NCBI GenBank assembly: GCA_963754335.1
Contig: CAVWFQ010000003.1
Coordinates: forward strand, 1,054,001-1,118,000
Reading direction: 5' to 3'
DNA from: JBBSDP01 sp963754335
Lineage (GTDB): Bacteria > Planctomycetota > Phycisphaerae > Tepidisphaerales > Tepidisphaeraceae
Length of the DNA stretch: 64,000 nt
The notes below the pieces were generated by a model, which saw only the letters and a program-made list of their open reading frames with translations, did no database searches and was not told the origin of the DNA. The translations under genes and the position numbers were made by a program. Shown in pieces: positions 10,594 through 18,830 of the stretch (positions are counted from its first letter, which is position 1; each line of letters begins with the position of its first letter).

Positions 10594-10924
10594 AGCCGCC
10601 TGGATCACTCGAACATGTCATTTTTTCATCACGCAGAACCGTTGACTTTGCCGATCGGTTCGATACGTTGAAATGATCCAGGCCGAGCCATCGGCATGGG
10701 TGGGCAACGACGGTTTCCAGGGCACGGATGTCATGGACCGTTGAATCGAACGAATGGGTCCGGGGCAGTGGCGCTTTGTGGCGAGCTTTCCTGTCCCTTG
10801 AATAATCCCGAGCTGGCTTCCGACTGATGTGCTCCCCTGGATGGCGCGGGCATCCTCCATCGCCCATTCACAATCCTTCAGGCAGGTACATCATCCCGAG
10901 GGCGCTCGCGGGTCGAGTCGTCAA
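10594..10924. other. 331-nt gap with only a doubtful ORF
   Basis: Between the prepilin-like gene and the next small plus-strand ORF. Apart from the weak minus-strand ORF listed separately I see no hairpin, repeat or promoter that I would defend. Confidence 0.4.
10618..10860 (-). CDS. Possible 80-residue protein
   Basis: An open frame of 80 codons whose C-terminal half (KPSLPTHADGSAWIISTY, then a basic tail) looks more protein-like than the overlapping frames. A GAAGGAT sequence lies about 13 nt before the ATG, too far for a good ribosome site. No family recognised and no conserved neighbour; it may be a chance ORF. Confidence 0.28.
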   Translation of the reverse strand: MEDARAIQGSTSVGSQLGIIQGTGKLATKRHCPGPIRSIQRSMTSVPWKPSLPTHADGSAWIISTYRTDRQSQRFCVMKK

Positions 10925-11185
10925 ATGCCTAAAAATCCAATTGTTGATCTTCCTCTCAGCCAGGTGATGCGATCGGAGATCGCCCAGACACTCCAGCAGG
11001 TCCTGAAGATTTACACCGTGGGAAATCTCCTCACTGCCTGGCGCAGTCCGAAAAATCAACGGAATATCGAACAGGTTTTTGATTCGCCAGAGCAGGCGCG
11101 CGCATGCTTTGGCGGTTTGCGCCGGCTGGCTCGGATTCCAGACGCCGGCCTCGTCATCGCCGCCCACCGCATGGTGGCCGCATGA
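10925..11185 (+). CDS. Small hypothetical protein
   Basis: 86 residues beginning MPKNPIVDLPLSQVMRSEIA. Mostly alpha-helical in appearance (SEIAQTLQQVLKIYTVGNLL and SPEQARACFGGLRRLARI), soluble, no signal peptide and no motif I recognise. The frame is open further upstream, but the ATG at 10925 gives the most natural start; there is no clear ribosome site. It is convergent with ispD, separated by 80 nt. Confidence 0.45.
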   Translation: MPKNPIVDLPLSQVMRSEIAQTLQQVLKIYTVGNLLTAWRSPKNQRNIEQVFDSPEQARACFGGLRRLARIPDAGLVIAAHRMVAA

Positions 11186-11265
11186 ATCGCGCGTTCCCGT
11201 CGGCGCGTGAAGCGACCGTTGCCGAAACAGTCCATTGCCTCCGGGTCATTTCAAATCAGAAAATA

Positions 11266-11961
11266 TCACCACTGCGCTTCTTCAAAGGGGCTGCTCGATG
11301 CGCGCATTTTCGGCTTCGGGAGCATGGCGATCATCGCTTTGGCGAACCCCGCTTCCCCAGCGGCTCCCAACCGAACATTGAGCGGGGAGCCTTTGACCAC
11401 CGTCAGCTGCGAAGCGTGCGGCTCGCGGCCCGCGGAGACCATGTCGTTCACCACTTTCAGCGAATAAATCTGTGGTGTCTGCAACTGCAGGTAGCTTTGT
11501 GGCAAGTGCGTCGCGACGACATTGCCCCCTTCGTCCAGCTCGAGCAGCGACGATCGGATCGGGGAAGCCAGTACCACCGCGTCATGCTTTTCGGCAGCGA
11601 TGAGTAAAGTGTCGATGTCGGTATAAGGAACAGCGGGCCGCGCCGCATCGTGGATGATGACGTGTGTGGTTTCCGGCGAAAGGCTCGCCGCGCCCGCCGC
11701 GATCTGGTCCATCCAACGCGGGCCGCCGACGATCAATTTCACGCCGGTAAACGCGAGATTCGCTCCGTATTTACGTTTTGCCTCCTCGGCCGCTTCGGTG
11801 GTTACGACGAACTGAAGTTGTTTGATGTTGTCCCGGTTGAGGAAGAGTTCCACCGCCCGCAGCAGGCTCTCTCGCCCCTCGATTTTGGCGTAGGCCCCGC
11901 CGGCTTCGGCGCTTTGGCCGGCCGGCGCGGCAGTCAGAATCAAGACGCTGAACGTTGGCAT
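11266..11961 (-). CDS. ispD: Divergent IspD-like cytidylyltransferase
   Basis: 2-C-methyl-D-erythritol 4-phosphate cytidylyltransferase-like protein of 231 residues, third step of the MEP isoprenoid pathway. It keeps the overall order of the family: SVLILTAAPAG at the N-terminus, a GRESLLRAVELF segment, and the HDAARPAVPY box near residue 105. The nucleotide-binding loop is altered, however: the usual AAGxGxR sequence reads AAPAGQSAEAGGAYAK, so the conserved Arg is not evident, and the C-terminal substrate-binding region is also degenerate. The ATG at 11961 has a GGGGAG site 9 nt upstream. It is either a divergent active IspD or a related nucleotidyltransferase. Confidence 0.75.
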   Translation of the reverse strand: MPTFSVLILTAAPAGQSAEAGGAYAKIEGRESLLRAVELFLNRDNIKQLQFVVTTEAAEEAKRKYGANLAFTGVKLIVGGPRWMDQIAAGAASLSPETTHVIIHDAARPAVPYTDIDTLLIAAEKHDAVVLASPIRSSLLELDEGGNVVATHLPQSYLQLQTPQIYSLKVVNDMVSAGREPHASQLTVVKGSPLNVRLGAAGEAGFAKAMIAMLPKPKMRASSSPFEEAQW

Positions 11962-12076
11962 TGTTAGTGCTCCCCGAAAGCCAAACATCTTCGGGCGCGA
12001 GCGAATGTGTCAAGGCGAGCGGATTCCGAAATTTTCGCCGGCCTCAGCTTTTCCGGGATGGCTCAGGACTCACCAC

Positions 12077-12117
12077 AGAGGCGCAGAGGCCAGAGAGATT
12101 CTGCACTCTGCGTCTCT
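12077..12117. repeat. 12-bp inverted repeat
   Basis: AGAGGCGCAGAG (12077-12088) and CTCTGCGTCTCT (12106-12117) pair with one mismatch. It resembles the CACAGAGGCGCAGAG type of dispersed intergenic sequence and sits between the HtrA-like gene and ispD, where it could act as a weak terminator. Confidence 0.45.
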
Positions 12118-12137
12118 CAGTGATGAAATCCAGTTTC

Positions 12138-13211
12138 TTATCCCGCGGCGAGTTCCGTCGATTCGCGGCGCGGACTGGCTTCCTCGGGGATGATGTAGCG
12201 CGTCAGCTTTTCCGTCTTTCGCAGAACGGTGAGCTGCATGGCCGTGCCGGCGCGGTCGGCGGTGAGCAGGCGGTGCAGATCGTCGATACCCGCTACCGGG
12301 CTGTCGTCCACCTCGAGCAGAATGTCTCCCTCGGCCAGGCCGGATCGCTCGGCGGGGCTGTTCTTCTCAAGCGCGACAATCAGAACGCCGGTCTCGCTCT
12401 TGAGGTTGTAAAACCGGACGATCCGGCGATGCAGCGGAACGTTCTGCCCGCCGACGCCGATATAGCTGCGACGAACAAACCCGTCCTTGATCAGCCGGGA
12501 GGCGACCCATTGCGCGGTGTTCGCCGGGATCGCAAAACAGATTCCCTGGGCGACGGGGATAATGGCGGTGTTAACGCCGATCACCTCGCCGCGTGAATTG
12601 AGCAGGGGGCCGCCGGAGTTTCCCGGATTGAGGGCGGCGTCGGTTTGAACGATCCCGTCGAGCAGTCGGCCGGTCTGGGACCGGAACGACCGGGCGAGAT
12701 TGCTGACGACGCCGGCGGTCACCGTGTATTGAAACCCGTACGGATTTCCAATCGCAACGACGAGCTGGCCCACCTGGATTTTTGAAGAATCCCCGAATGC
12801 GACGGAGACAAGATTGGGGGCGGCAATGTCGATGACCGCCAGGTCCGTATCCGGATCGTCCCCGACCAATTTGGCGGGAAAAGACCGGCCGTCAGACAGC
12901 GTCACGTTGATCGCTTCGGCATCGTGGACGACGTGGCTATTGGTCATCACGAGCCCATCCGGCGTGAAAATAAAGCCGGATCCGCTTCCGCCGCCGCCGT
13001 GTTGCGGTCGTCCCTGCGGTCCCGGACGGGGACGGGTACGCACTTCGATGTTCACGACGGCGGGGCTCGCCAGTTTGACGGCCCCAACCACTGCCTGCGA
13101 ATAAGCGTCGAGCAGTTCACCGTCCGCCGGCGGCGCGACCGGCGATGCAGGCTCGATTACGGCCGTGTTCTCGCTGTCATCATTGCCGATCAGATGTGAT
13201 ATCCGGTTCAT
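12138..13211 (-). CDS. HtrA/DegP-like trypsin-like serine protease with one PDZ domain
   Basis: 357 residues. The trypsin-like domain shows the full catalytic triad: His93 in TNSHVVHD, Asp123 in DTDLAVI and Ser199 in NPGNSGGP. A single PDZ domain follows (about 250-340, with GVLIVALEKNSPAERSGLAEGDILLEVD). HtrA proteases degrade or refold damaged proteins. Unlike most family members, no signal peptide or N-terminal membrane helix is visible: the first 50 residues are acidic and Pro/Ala-rich, so the protein may be cytoplasmic. The start at 13211 has an AGGGAAG site; the frame continues upstream but would overlap the divergent HxlR gene. It shares a 114-nt divergent intergenic region with that regulator. 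Confidence 0.9.
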   Translation of the reverse strand: MNRISHLIGNDDSENTAVIEPASPVAPPADGELLDAYSQAVVGAVKLASPAVVNIEVRTRPRPGPQGRPQHGGGGSGSGFIFTPDGLVMTNSHVVHDAEAINVTLSDGRSFPAKLVGDDPDTDLAVIDIAAPNLVSVAFGDSSKIQVGQLVVAIGNPYGFQYTVTAGVVSNLARSFRSQTGRLLDGIVQTDAALNPGNSGGPLLNSRGEVIGVNTAIIPVAQGICFAIPANTAQWVASRLIKDGFVRRSYIGVGGQNVPLHRRIVRFYNLKSETGVLIVALEKNSPAERSGLAEGDILLEVDDSPVAGIDDLHRLLTADRAGTAMQLTVLRKTEKLTRYIIPEEASPRRESTELAAG

Positions 13212-13287
13212 TGTGGCTTCCCTTTCCGCCTTGGGTTTTATCCCGCGGCGATGAAATTCGATCAAATCATAGGCCTCAAAGTTTCCA

Positions 13288-13316
13288 TTGGCATCATAGG
13301 AGCCATTCTCTATAGT
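13288..13316 (+). promoter_or_regulatory. Sigma70-type promoter of the HxlR gene
   Basis: TTGGCA (13288-13293), 17-nt spacer, TATAGT (13311-13316). The expected transcription start is about 13323, only 3 nt before the chosen ATG, so the mRNA would be nearly leaderless. A short near-palindrome ATAGTACGTAT overlaps the -10 box and could be an operator for autoregulation. Confidence 0.6.
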
Positions 13317-13325
13317 ACGTATCAA

Positions 13326-13703
13326 ATGGATACCAGGATCGAAGCAGGCTGCGGTGGCCGGCGATGCCCCGCCGAGAATACGCTGCTGGTGATCGGCGGC
13401 CGGTGGAAAATCCCCATCCTCTGGCATCTTTCCCGCGGCACCCTGCGATTTTCGGAGCTTCGGAGAGCGATGGGGCGGATTACCCCGAAGATGCTTACCC
13501 TGCAATTGCGGGAACTCGAGGCGGATGGCGTGGTCCGACGAGACGTTTACGCCCAGGTTCCCCCGCGTGTGGATTACGCCCTTACAGCGCGTGGCCGCAC
13601 GCTTCGACCGATTGTCCAGGCAATGTGCAAATGGGGTGAATCAAGAAACCGAAGTAGTCGCTCAGTTCCCTTTAGAACCCGACAACCTGGGGTCCGCCGG
13701 TGA
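13326..13703 (+). CDS. HxlR-family winged-helix transcriptional regulator
   Basis: A 125-residue HxlR-type DNA-binding protein; members often sense electrophiles or aldehydes. The domain is clear: RCPAENTLLVIGGRWKIPIL near residue 13, then FSELRRAMGRITPKMLTLQL and RELEADGVVRRDVY..PPRVDYALT, ending with RGRTLRPIVQAMCKWG. Cys residues (CGGRRCP) lie in the N-terminal part where redox-sensing relatives carry theirs. The start at 13326 is supported by the promoter immediately upstream; a longer frame from 13251 would span that promoter. It is divergent from the HtrA-like gene and its 3' end overlaps the convergent protease gene by 32 nt. Confidence 0.85.
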   Translation: MDTRIEAGCGGRRCPAENTLLVIGGRWKIPILWHLSRGTLRFSELRRAMGRITPKMLTLQLRELEADGVVRRDVYAQVPPRVDYALTARGRTLRPIVQAMCKWGESRNRSSRSVPFRTRQPGVRR

Positions 13704-14694
13704 TTTTGAACATGTACGCAAGCAGCACGGCTAACAGAACGTACAGCGTCCCAATCATCCAAGTCGCGCGGCGGGTGATGCGGTAATAGGGATCGTTACG
13801 AAACCCGCGCGAAAATGTGCTGCGGAGACGGGAAAAGGCCATGAGCAGAATGAGCCCGAGAATGATCGGAAAGTGTCCCTGTCGAAACAACGCGACGGCA
13901 TATCCGATCAGCGCGAGGACGCCGGGAATCCAGATCCAGGGACTGACGGCGGCGGTAATACGCCCGCCGTCCAGCGGGGGCACTGGAACGAGGTTGAAGA
14001 GGTTGAGGAAGAAGCCCACGCAGGAGACTTCAATCATCAATGCGCGCGCATCCGGCGAAATCGGCAATGTCAGCGCCAGGGCATAGCAAACCAGCGCGCC
14101 AATCGTTCCGGCAATGGGGCCGCCGATACCAACGATTGCCTCGATTTTCGCGTTTGGCGGCGACTGCCGCAGATTGATCAACGCGCCCATGAAGGGAATG
14201 AAGATCGGCGGACTGGCTCTCAGGCCGTAATACCGCATCGCCACGACGTGGCCCATTTCATGAACGAGTATCAATAGGACAAAACCGGCGGCAAACTGCC
14301 ATCCGCCAAAAAGAAAACTGTAGACGAAGATACTGAGAAGCATCGATCCAATGGTCTTGGCCAGCGCCAATGCCAACGGATCGTTGCGGCGGCGAGAGAC
14401 CGGTCGAGGCGGCGTTTGTTGTGCGTAAGGCGGGGGCGCCACGAAGCCGGCTGCCAACGCGCCGATCCGATTGGCAATTGCGGCGTACTGGGCCGAGTCT
14501 GGCGGGAGCAGATCGAGCGCCTGACGCCAGACATGGGCGGCGGACGCAGGATTCGCCGCTTCGAGTGACGCGGCTTGCTGCCCGAGTTGATTGAGCTGAT
14601 CGCTGTAAACAAGCGTGCGACAGTTGCCGCAAGCCAGCGCATCGGGACTCAGCGCTGAAGAGCAACGTGGACAGGCCTGGATCGCGGTGGTCAT
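13672..14694 (-). CDS. Site-2 protease (M50) with N-terminal zinc ribbon
   Basis: A 340-residue polytopic membrane metalloprotease. It begins with a zinc ribbon (CPRC at 8-11, CGNC at 22-25), then a short helical segment and a Pro-rich linker, then the M50 core: HEMGH at 145-149 inside a membrane helix and NLVPVPPLDGG with the third metal ligand Asp242. M50 proteases cut substrates within the membrane; their regulators are often anti-sigma factors, but none is adjacent. The frame is intact. The zinc ribbon may bind a partner or nucleic acid. Confidence 0.9.
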   Translation of the reverse strand: MTTAIQACPRCSSALSPDALACGNCRTLVYSDQLNQLGQQAASLEAANPASAAHVWRQALDLLPPDSAQYAAIANRIGALAAGFVAPPPYAQQTPPRPVSRRRNDPLALALAKTIGSMLLSIFVYSFLFGGWQFAAGFVLLILVHEMGHVVAMRYYGLRASPPIFIPFMGALINLRQSPPNAKIEAIVGIGGPIAGTIGALVCYALALTLPISPDARALMIEVSCVGFFLNLFNLVPVPPLDGGRITAAVSPWIWIPGVLALIGYAVALFRQGHFPIILGLILLMAFSRLRSTFSRGFRNDPYYRITRRATWMIGTLYVLLAVLLAYMFKITGGPQVVGF

Positions 14695-14780
14695 GGGCTA
14701 ATCTTAGATGCGCGGCGCAGCGCAATCCGAAAGATTTGCCGCTGCACTGGTGGCGGTGAATATGAAATGCCTGGTTTTTT

Positions 14781-15628
14781 CTACCGGCGGGTTGAATTGT
14801 CCGCCGTCTGCTGTTGAGGCTGTAGCTCCGGCGTACCATCGCTGGATCCATGCTCAACCAGCTCGATGGTATCCGATTGAGGCGCACGTCCCGCACCATG
14901 ACGTCCGCGAAAGCGCACGTCCGGCAGTTTCTGCACCGCCTGCCTCAGGGCCTGTTCCCAGCGAAGCCGGATCTTTGCCAGGTCCGGATCGTCGTTGGCA
15001 AATCGCCGATGACGGGTGATTTCCAGTTCGTCCACCGAATAGGCAAGCAGATCGATCGGCGGGCCGACCGTCACGTTTGACTTCATGGTCGAATCGAGCG
15101 AAAGCAATGCATACTTGGCCGCTTCTTCCAGCGTCGTGCGCTCGTACTGAATGCCGCGATCGAGAATGGGCCGGCCGTATTTGGTTTCGCCAATCTGAAG
15201 ATACGGAGAATCCTCGCTGACCTGAAGCGGATTGCCCTGCGGATAGATGAGGATCAGGCTGGGCGGCTCTCCCTTGATCTGCCCGCCAAGCATGAGGTTG
15301 ACATTAAAACGGTATTCGTCGCGCTCAAGTGCGGCCCGGTCGATTTCGGCCACCTTGCGCACCGTGTCTCCAATGACCCGCGCCGCGTCGTAAAGCGAGG
15401 CGCCTGGGCAAGTCCGCGGCCGGCGTCGAAATCCCGCCGCAGCAGCGTCAGGATGGATTGGGTCAGCGAGAGGCTTCCGCTGGAGAGAACGATGAAGACC
15501 CGTTCGCCCGGCTGAACGAACGTGTGCATCTTGCGGCAGGTGTTGACCTGGTCATATCCGGCATTGGTGCGGGAATCCGATGCCATCACCAGGCCGTGTT
15601 TCGTGACAATCCCGAGACAGTAAGTCAT
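14781..15628 (-). CDS. Anbu-type proteasome-like peptidase (1 frame break)
   Basis: Proteasome-type protease of the Anbu (ancestral beta-subunit) family. The N-terminus MTYCLGIVTKHGLVMASDSR places Thr2 as the expected N-terminal nucleophile after Met removal, and the Ntn-hydrolase core continues with YPQGNPLQVSEDSPYLQIGETKYG. One base is missing near 15401: adding it restores LAQAASLYDAARVIGDTV and joins the two halves. The C-terminus (about 40 residues) is hydrophilic and variable. Anbu proteins assemble as open helical rings, and known clusters pair them with the ATP-grasp, alpha-E and transglutaminase-like genes found next door here. It is divergent from the 15882 transglutaminase-like gene. 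Confidence 0.9.
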
Positions 15629-15881
15629 CTCTCCGTGATCCTTTCGCTGCGTTGATTCCCTTTGGCCGAAGACATCCTATCACGGTCACCGCGCTCTTCC
15701 AGAGGGAGAGCCAGGACGGATCGAATTCTCATCGCGTCAGTCGTCAGTCAGTCTCGGATCGACGCGACACTTGTGCCGTTCCGGTGCAGGCGACCCATTT
15801 TACGACGTTGACGCCGGGCAAAATGTGAAGATATTGTCTTCAATGACCTGACTCCGGCCCGGAACCGCCGCGCAAAGGCCA

Positions 15882-16688
15882 ATGCGCATTCATATTGGTT
15901 TTGAACTCGACTTTCAGATTCCTTCACCGGTTTCGATGCTTCTGATGCTTCACGTGCATCCCGAGCAGGCTCACGTATTGCAAAAACCCGAATATCTGGA
16001 AACCGATCCAATTGTCCCAATCACGCTGATCACGGATTCATTCGGCAACCGGGCAGCACGTGTGTTCGCCCCTGCCGGGCCGTTGAAAATCACTTATGAG
16101 AACGTGGCGTGGGACAGCGGGCGTCACGAGCCGCGAATCGATGGCGCCATCCTTCATACCGTTGATCAGCTTCCGCCCGACTGTCTCAAGTATCTGCTCC
16201 CCAGCCGGTACTGCGAGGTGGATAAGATATCGCAGATTGCCTGGGACCTTTTCGGCAGGACGCCTCATTCATGGCAGCGTGTGCAGGCGGTGATGGACTG
16301 GGTGCACAATCACGTCAAATTCGGATACGAATTCGCAAATCCGACCAAGTCCGCAATGGATGTCTATTACGAGGGTCGCGGCGTCTGCCGGGATTTCATG
16401 CATCTGACCGTCACCCTGCTTCGTGCCCTCAACATTCCCGCCCGATATGCCACCGGCTACCTCGGCGATATCGGCGTTCCTCCGCCGAACCTGCCGATGG
16501 ATTTCTCGGCGTGGCTCGAAGTCTATTTGAGCAACCGCTGGTACACGCTGGATTCGCGTCACAACGAGCCGCGCATCGGCCGGATTCTTCAGGCTCGCGG
16601 TCGCGACGCGGTCGACGTCGCCCTCACCACCTCTTTCGGGCCGAGCACGCTTACGAAATTCAAGGTCTGGACGGACGAGCTCCTGTGA
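15882..16688 (+). CDS. Transglutaminase-like protein lacking the catalytic His
   Basis: 268 residues of the bacterial transglutaminase-like superfamily type that accompanies ATP-grasp/alpha-E genes. Cys169 lies in GRGVCRDFMHL and Asp224 in YTLDSRHN. The position that normally carries the catalytic His (HAW) reads FSAWLEVY, so Ser209 replaces His; the codon TCG differs from a His codon at all three positions, so a single base error would not explain it. The C-terminal ARGRDAVDVALTTSFG stretch is typical of this subfamily. It may be an inactive, substrate-binding paralogue. It is transcribed away from Anbu and towards the other transglutaminase gene. Confidence 0.88.
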   Translation: MRIHIGFELDFQIPSPVSMLLMLHVHPEQAHVLQKPEYLETDPIVPITLITDSFGNRAARVFAPAGPLKITYENVAWDSGRHEPRIDGAILHTVDQLPPDCLKYLLPSRYCEVDKISQIAWDLFGRTPHSWQRVQAVMDWVHNHVKFGYEFANPTKSAMDVYYEGRGVCRDFMHLTVTLLRALNIPARYATGYLGDIGVPPPNLPMDFSAWLEVYLSNRWYTLDSRHNEPRIGRILQARGRDAVDVALTTSFGPSTLTKFKVWTDELL

Positions 16689-16694
16689 TCTTTA

Positions 16695-16800
16695 TAGCAC
16701 AGCCGCCCTCGGCTGTGTTCCGCCGAAAGGCGGAAAGGAACTACGGATCGTCCAGAAGATTTCGATCTCCGATCGAACACAGCCGAGGGCGGCTGTGCTA
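16695..16800. repeat. Perfect 26-bp inverted repeat between convergent genes
   Basis: Arms at 16695-16720 and 16775-16800 are complementary over 26 bp (AGCACAGCCGCCCTCGG and its complement), and a second hairpin TTCCGCC-GAAA-GGCGGAA lies just inside at 16718-16735. It fills the gap between two convergent genes and probably ends both transcripts; the sequence type recurs in planctomycete intergenic regions. Confidence 0.8.
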
Positions 16801-16802
16801 CA

Positions 16803-17756
16803 TCACTGCTGCTGCTGCTCCTGCTGATTGGCCATTTCACGGGCGGACGTTCGTCCGCCGGAGTAGGTGGGGATCGACAATGATTCGACGCGTTCGGCGG
16901 CGAGCTCGCCGGGGATGGTCTTCAATTCTTCACTGTGAACCGTGACTTCGATCGATTCCTTGGCGTTGCCGCGATACAGGCCCTTGTTGGGGGGCACGTC
17001 AGCGAAGTTTCGGCCGATCGCGACCTTCACGAAATTTCCCCCAACCATGCAATTGTTGGCCGGGTCGAAACCGATCCAGCCGGCTGAGGGAAACAGCAGT
17101 TCGCACCATGCATGCGTCTGCGTGAACCCGCGGAAACGCTGGGCGTCGGGATGGACCAGGCCGCTGACATAGCGGGCGGGAATTTTCGCCGCGCGGGCCA
17201 GGCCGATCATCAGATGCGAAAAATCCTGGCAAACCCCCGATCGTTTTTCCAAGACCTCCGTGATCGGACTGGCCGCGGTGGTGACACCCTTTTTGTAAGT
17301 GAACCGCTCGTTGATCAGGTGAAGCATCCGCAGCGCCAGTTCGCCCAGGGCCATTCCCGGCTGGGGATGAACGATGTCGAGCAGTTCGCGCAGGGCCGGC
17401 GTGTCGGTGATCGGACCGCCGAATTGCAGGTAGTCGTAGACGGAGTAATCGTAATCCCCGGGAATCGGCCAGGTGTCGGAAAATCGTTCCGGCTCAACCT
17501 TGCGCCGGTCTGTTTCAACCACGCTCGTGGCGACCATCTTGATCTTCTTGTGAAACGGATTGACCGTAAACGAATGGACCGTGTTGCCGAGCCAGTCGAA
17601 ATAGCTGAAGGCCGGCGCCGGCGGCCCCAGCGCGAGCGTAAAAGAGAGGCGGTGCTGGTCCTGCTCCTGCCGCGGCGCCATGCGCAATTCCATGATCGAT
17701 TCGCTGATCAATTCGGAGTAGCTCAAGTCCGTCTGATGAATCAATTTCAACAACAT
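16803..17756 (-). CDS. Transglutaminase-like cysteine peptidase
   Basis: 317 residues with the usual N-terminal beta domain (SYSELISESIMELRMAPR) followed by the transglutaminase core. The triad is intact: Cys176 in SGVCQDFSHLM, His215 in TQTHAWCEL and Asp231 in IGFDPANN. The extreme C-terminus is a Gln-rich tail. These proteins are predicted to hydrolyse or transfer amide bonds; with ATP-grasp and alpha-E partners they are proposed to act on small peptide tags. The gene follows alpha-E by 11 nt, so the three minus-strand genes form an operon. Confidence 0.92.
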   Translation of the reverse strand: MLLKLIHQTDLSYSELISESIMELRMAPRQEQDQHRLSFTLALGPPAPAFSYFDWLGNTVHSFTVNPFHKKIKMVATSVVETDRRKVEPERFSDTWPIPGDYDYSVYDYLQFGGPITDTPALRELLDIVHPQPGMALGELALRMLHLINERFTYKKGVTTAASPITEVLEKRSGVCQDFSHLMIGLARAAKIPARYVSGLVHPDAQRFRGFTQTHAWCELLFPSAGWIGFDPANNCMVGGNFVKVAIGRNFADVPPNKGLYRGNAKESIEVTVHSEELKTIPGELAAERVESLSIPTYSGGRTSAREMANQQEQQQQ

Positions 17757-17767
17757 GAAGTGAATCC

Positions 17768-18776
17768 TTAGTGCAGGAAATAGGATTTTTGAACCGCCAT
17801 CGCCGCCTCGGCGATGTTGAGCTGAAGCTTCTGGAGATAAGCCGGCAGCCCTTCGGCAAAGAGCTCGTCCGGCTCGGCGTATTCGAGCTGTGCGTTGAGC
17901 CGACCGAGGATCCGTTCGGCCGGCTCGATGGAGAGCGGATTGACTTCCGCGCGAATTGCGGCGATCGCGTTATGCGCCATCCCGACCGCGTAGCGGATAC
18001 TCCGCGGGAAGTCGCGCTCGAGCACCAGGAATGACGCGACGCGGTTGGGGTCCATGTCCCCCAGGTGCTGGCGGCGATACCCTTCGATGGAGCAGCAGCT
18101 CCGCAGCACGGCCATCCAGTGAATGTTGCGCAACGCGTTTTCGAGAAAATCGCTGCCGTGAAGAATGCTGAACTTCGTCTCGATGACGCGGGAGGTGACG
18201 TCGATCCTTTCGAGATAGCTTGGCCAATTGCGTGAAGAGCCACCGCTGATCGTGGGCCAGCGTCTGGTCGGTCAGGCCCTGAAAGAGCATGGAGCCGGTC
18301 ATGATCTGCCGGTAAAAATCGTCCGCCGAATCGTCGAAACGCGCCTGGGCGTCGTCGCTGCGCAACGACCAGTAGAGCGTGTTCAGGTTCTCCCACATCT
18401 CCGCGGAGATGATCTCGCGAATGCCGCGGGCGTTTTCCCGGGCCCGGCTCACACAGCTGATCAGGCTGTTGGGGTTTTCATGATCGAAGGTCAAATATTG
18501 AACAACCCTTGCGCCGACAGGTCCGCTGGTGTCGGCGGGCGGCTCGCACCGCATGATGTTCAATACGCCATACCATTGCTGTTCCTGGAGCTTGGGGGCA
18601 AGGTCGCCGACATCGATCAGCAGGTTGGCGTTCACCAGTAGCAGCCGGGCGACGTGCTCGGCCCGCTCGACATAGCGGCTCATCCAATACATCGCATCGG
18701 CGTCGCGCGCGAGCATCGGCCGGGAGGCGTGCAGCACGGAGAATTGTGAAATGCGGGGAACAGCAAGTTGTGTCAT
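17768..18776 (-). CDS. Alpha-E domain protein (DUF403; 1 frame break)
   Basis: Alpha-E (all-helical, Glu-rich) domain protein of about 336 residues, function unknown but almost always encoded with circularly permuted ATP-grasp enzymes. The start region LARDADAMYWMSRYVERAEHVARLL is diagnostic. A frame break near 18219 interrupts WLFTQLAK: removing one base gives KYLERIDVTSRVIE, the family's second conserved helix, and the rest continues to VQKSYFLH at the end. It lies 54 nt after the ATP-grasp gene and 11 nt before the transglutaminase-like gene. Confidence 0.9.
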
Positions 18777-18830
18777 GTCAGTTTATCGCTTTCTAAGCAT
18801 CCGATTAGCCGCGACGCGCAGCGGAGCGCT

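Noticed and set aside
15254..15628. Programmed frameshifting in Anbu, YidC or ATP-grasp genes
   Set aside because: No slippery heptamer is shared, sites differ in sign, and unrelated housekeeping genes are affected equally.
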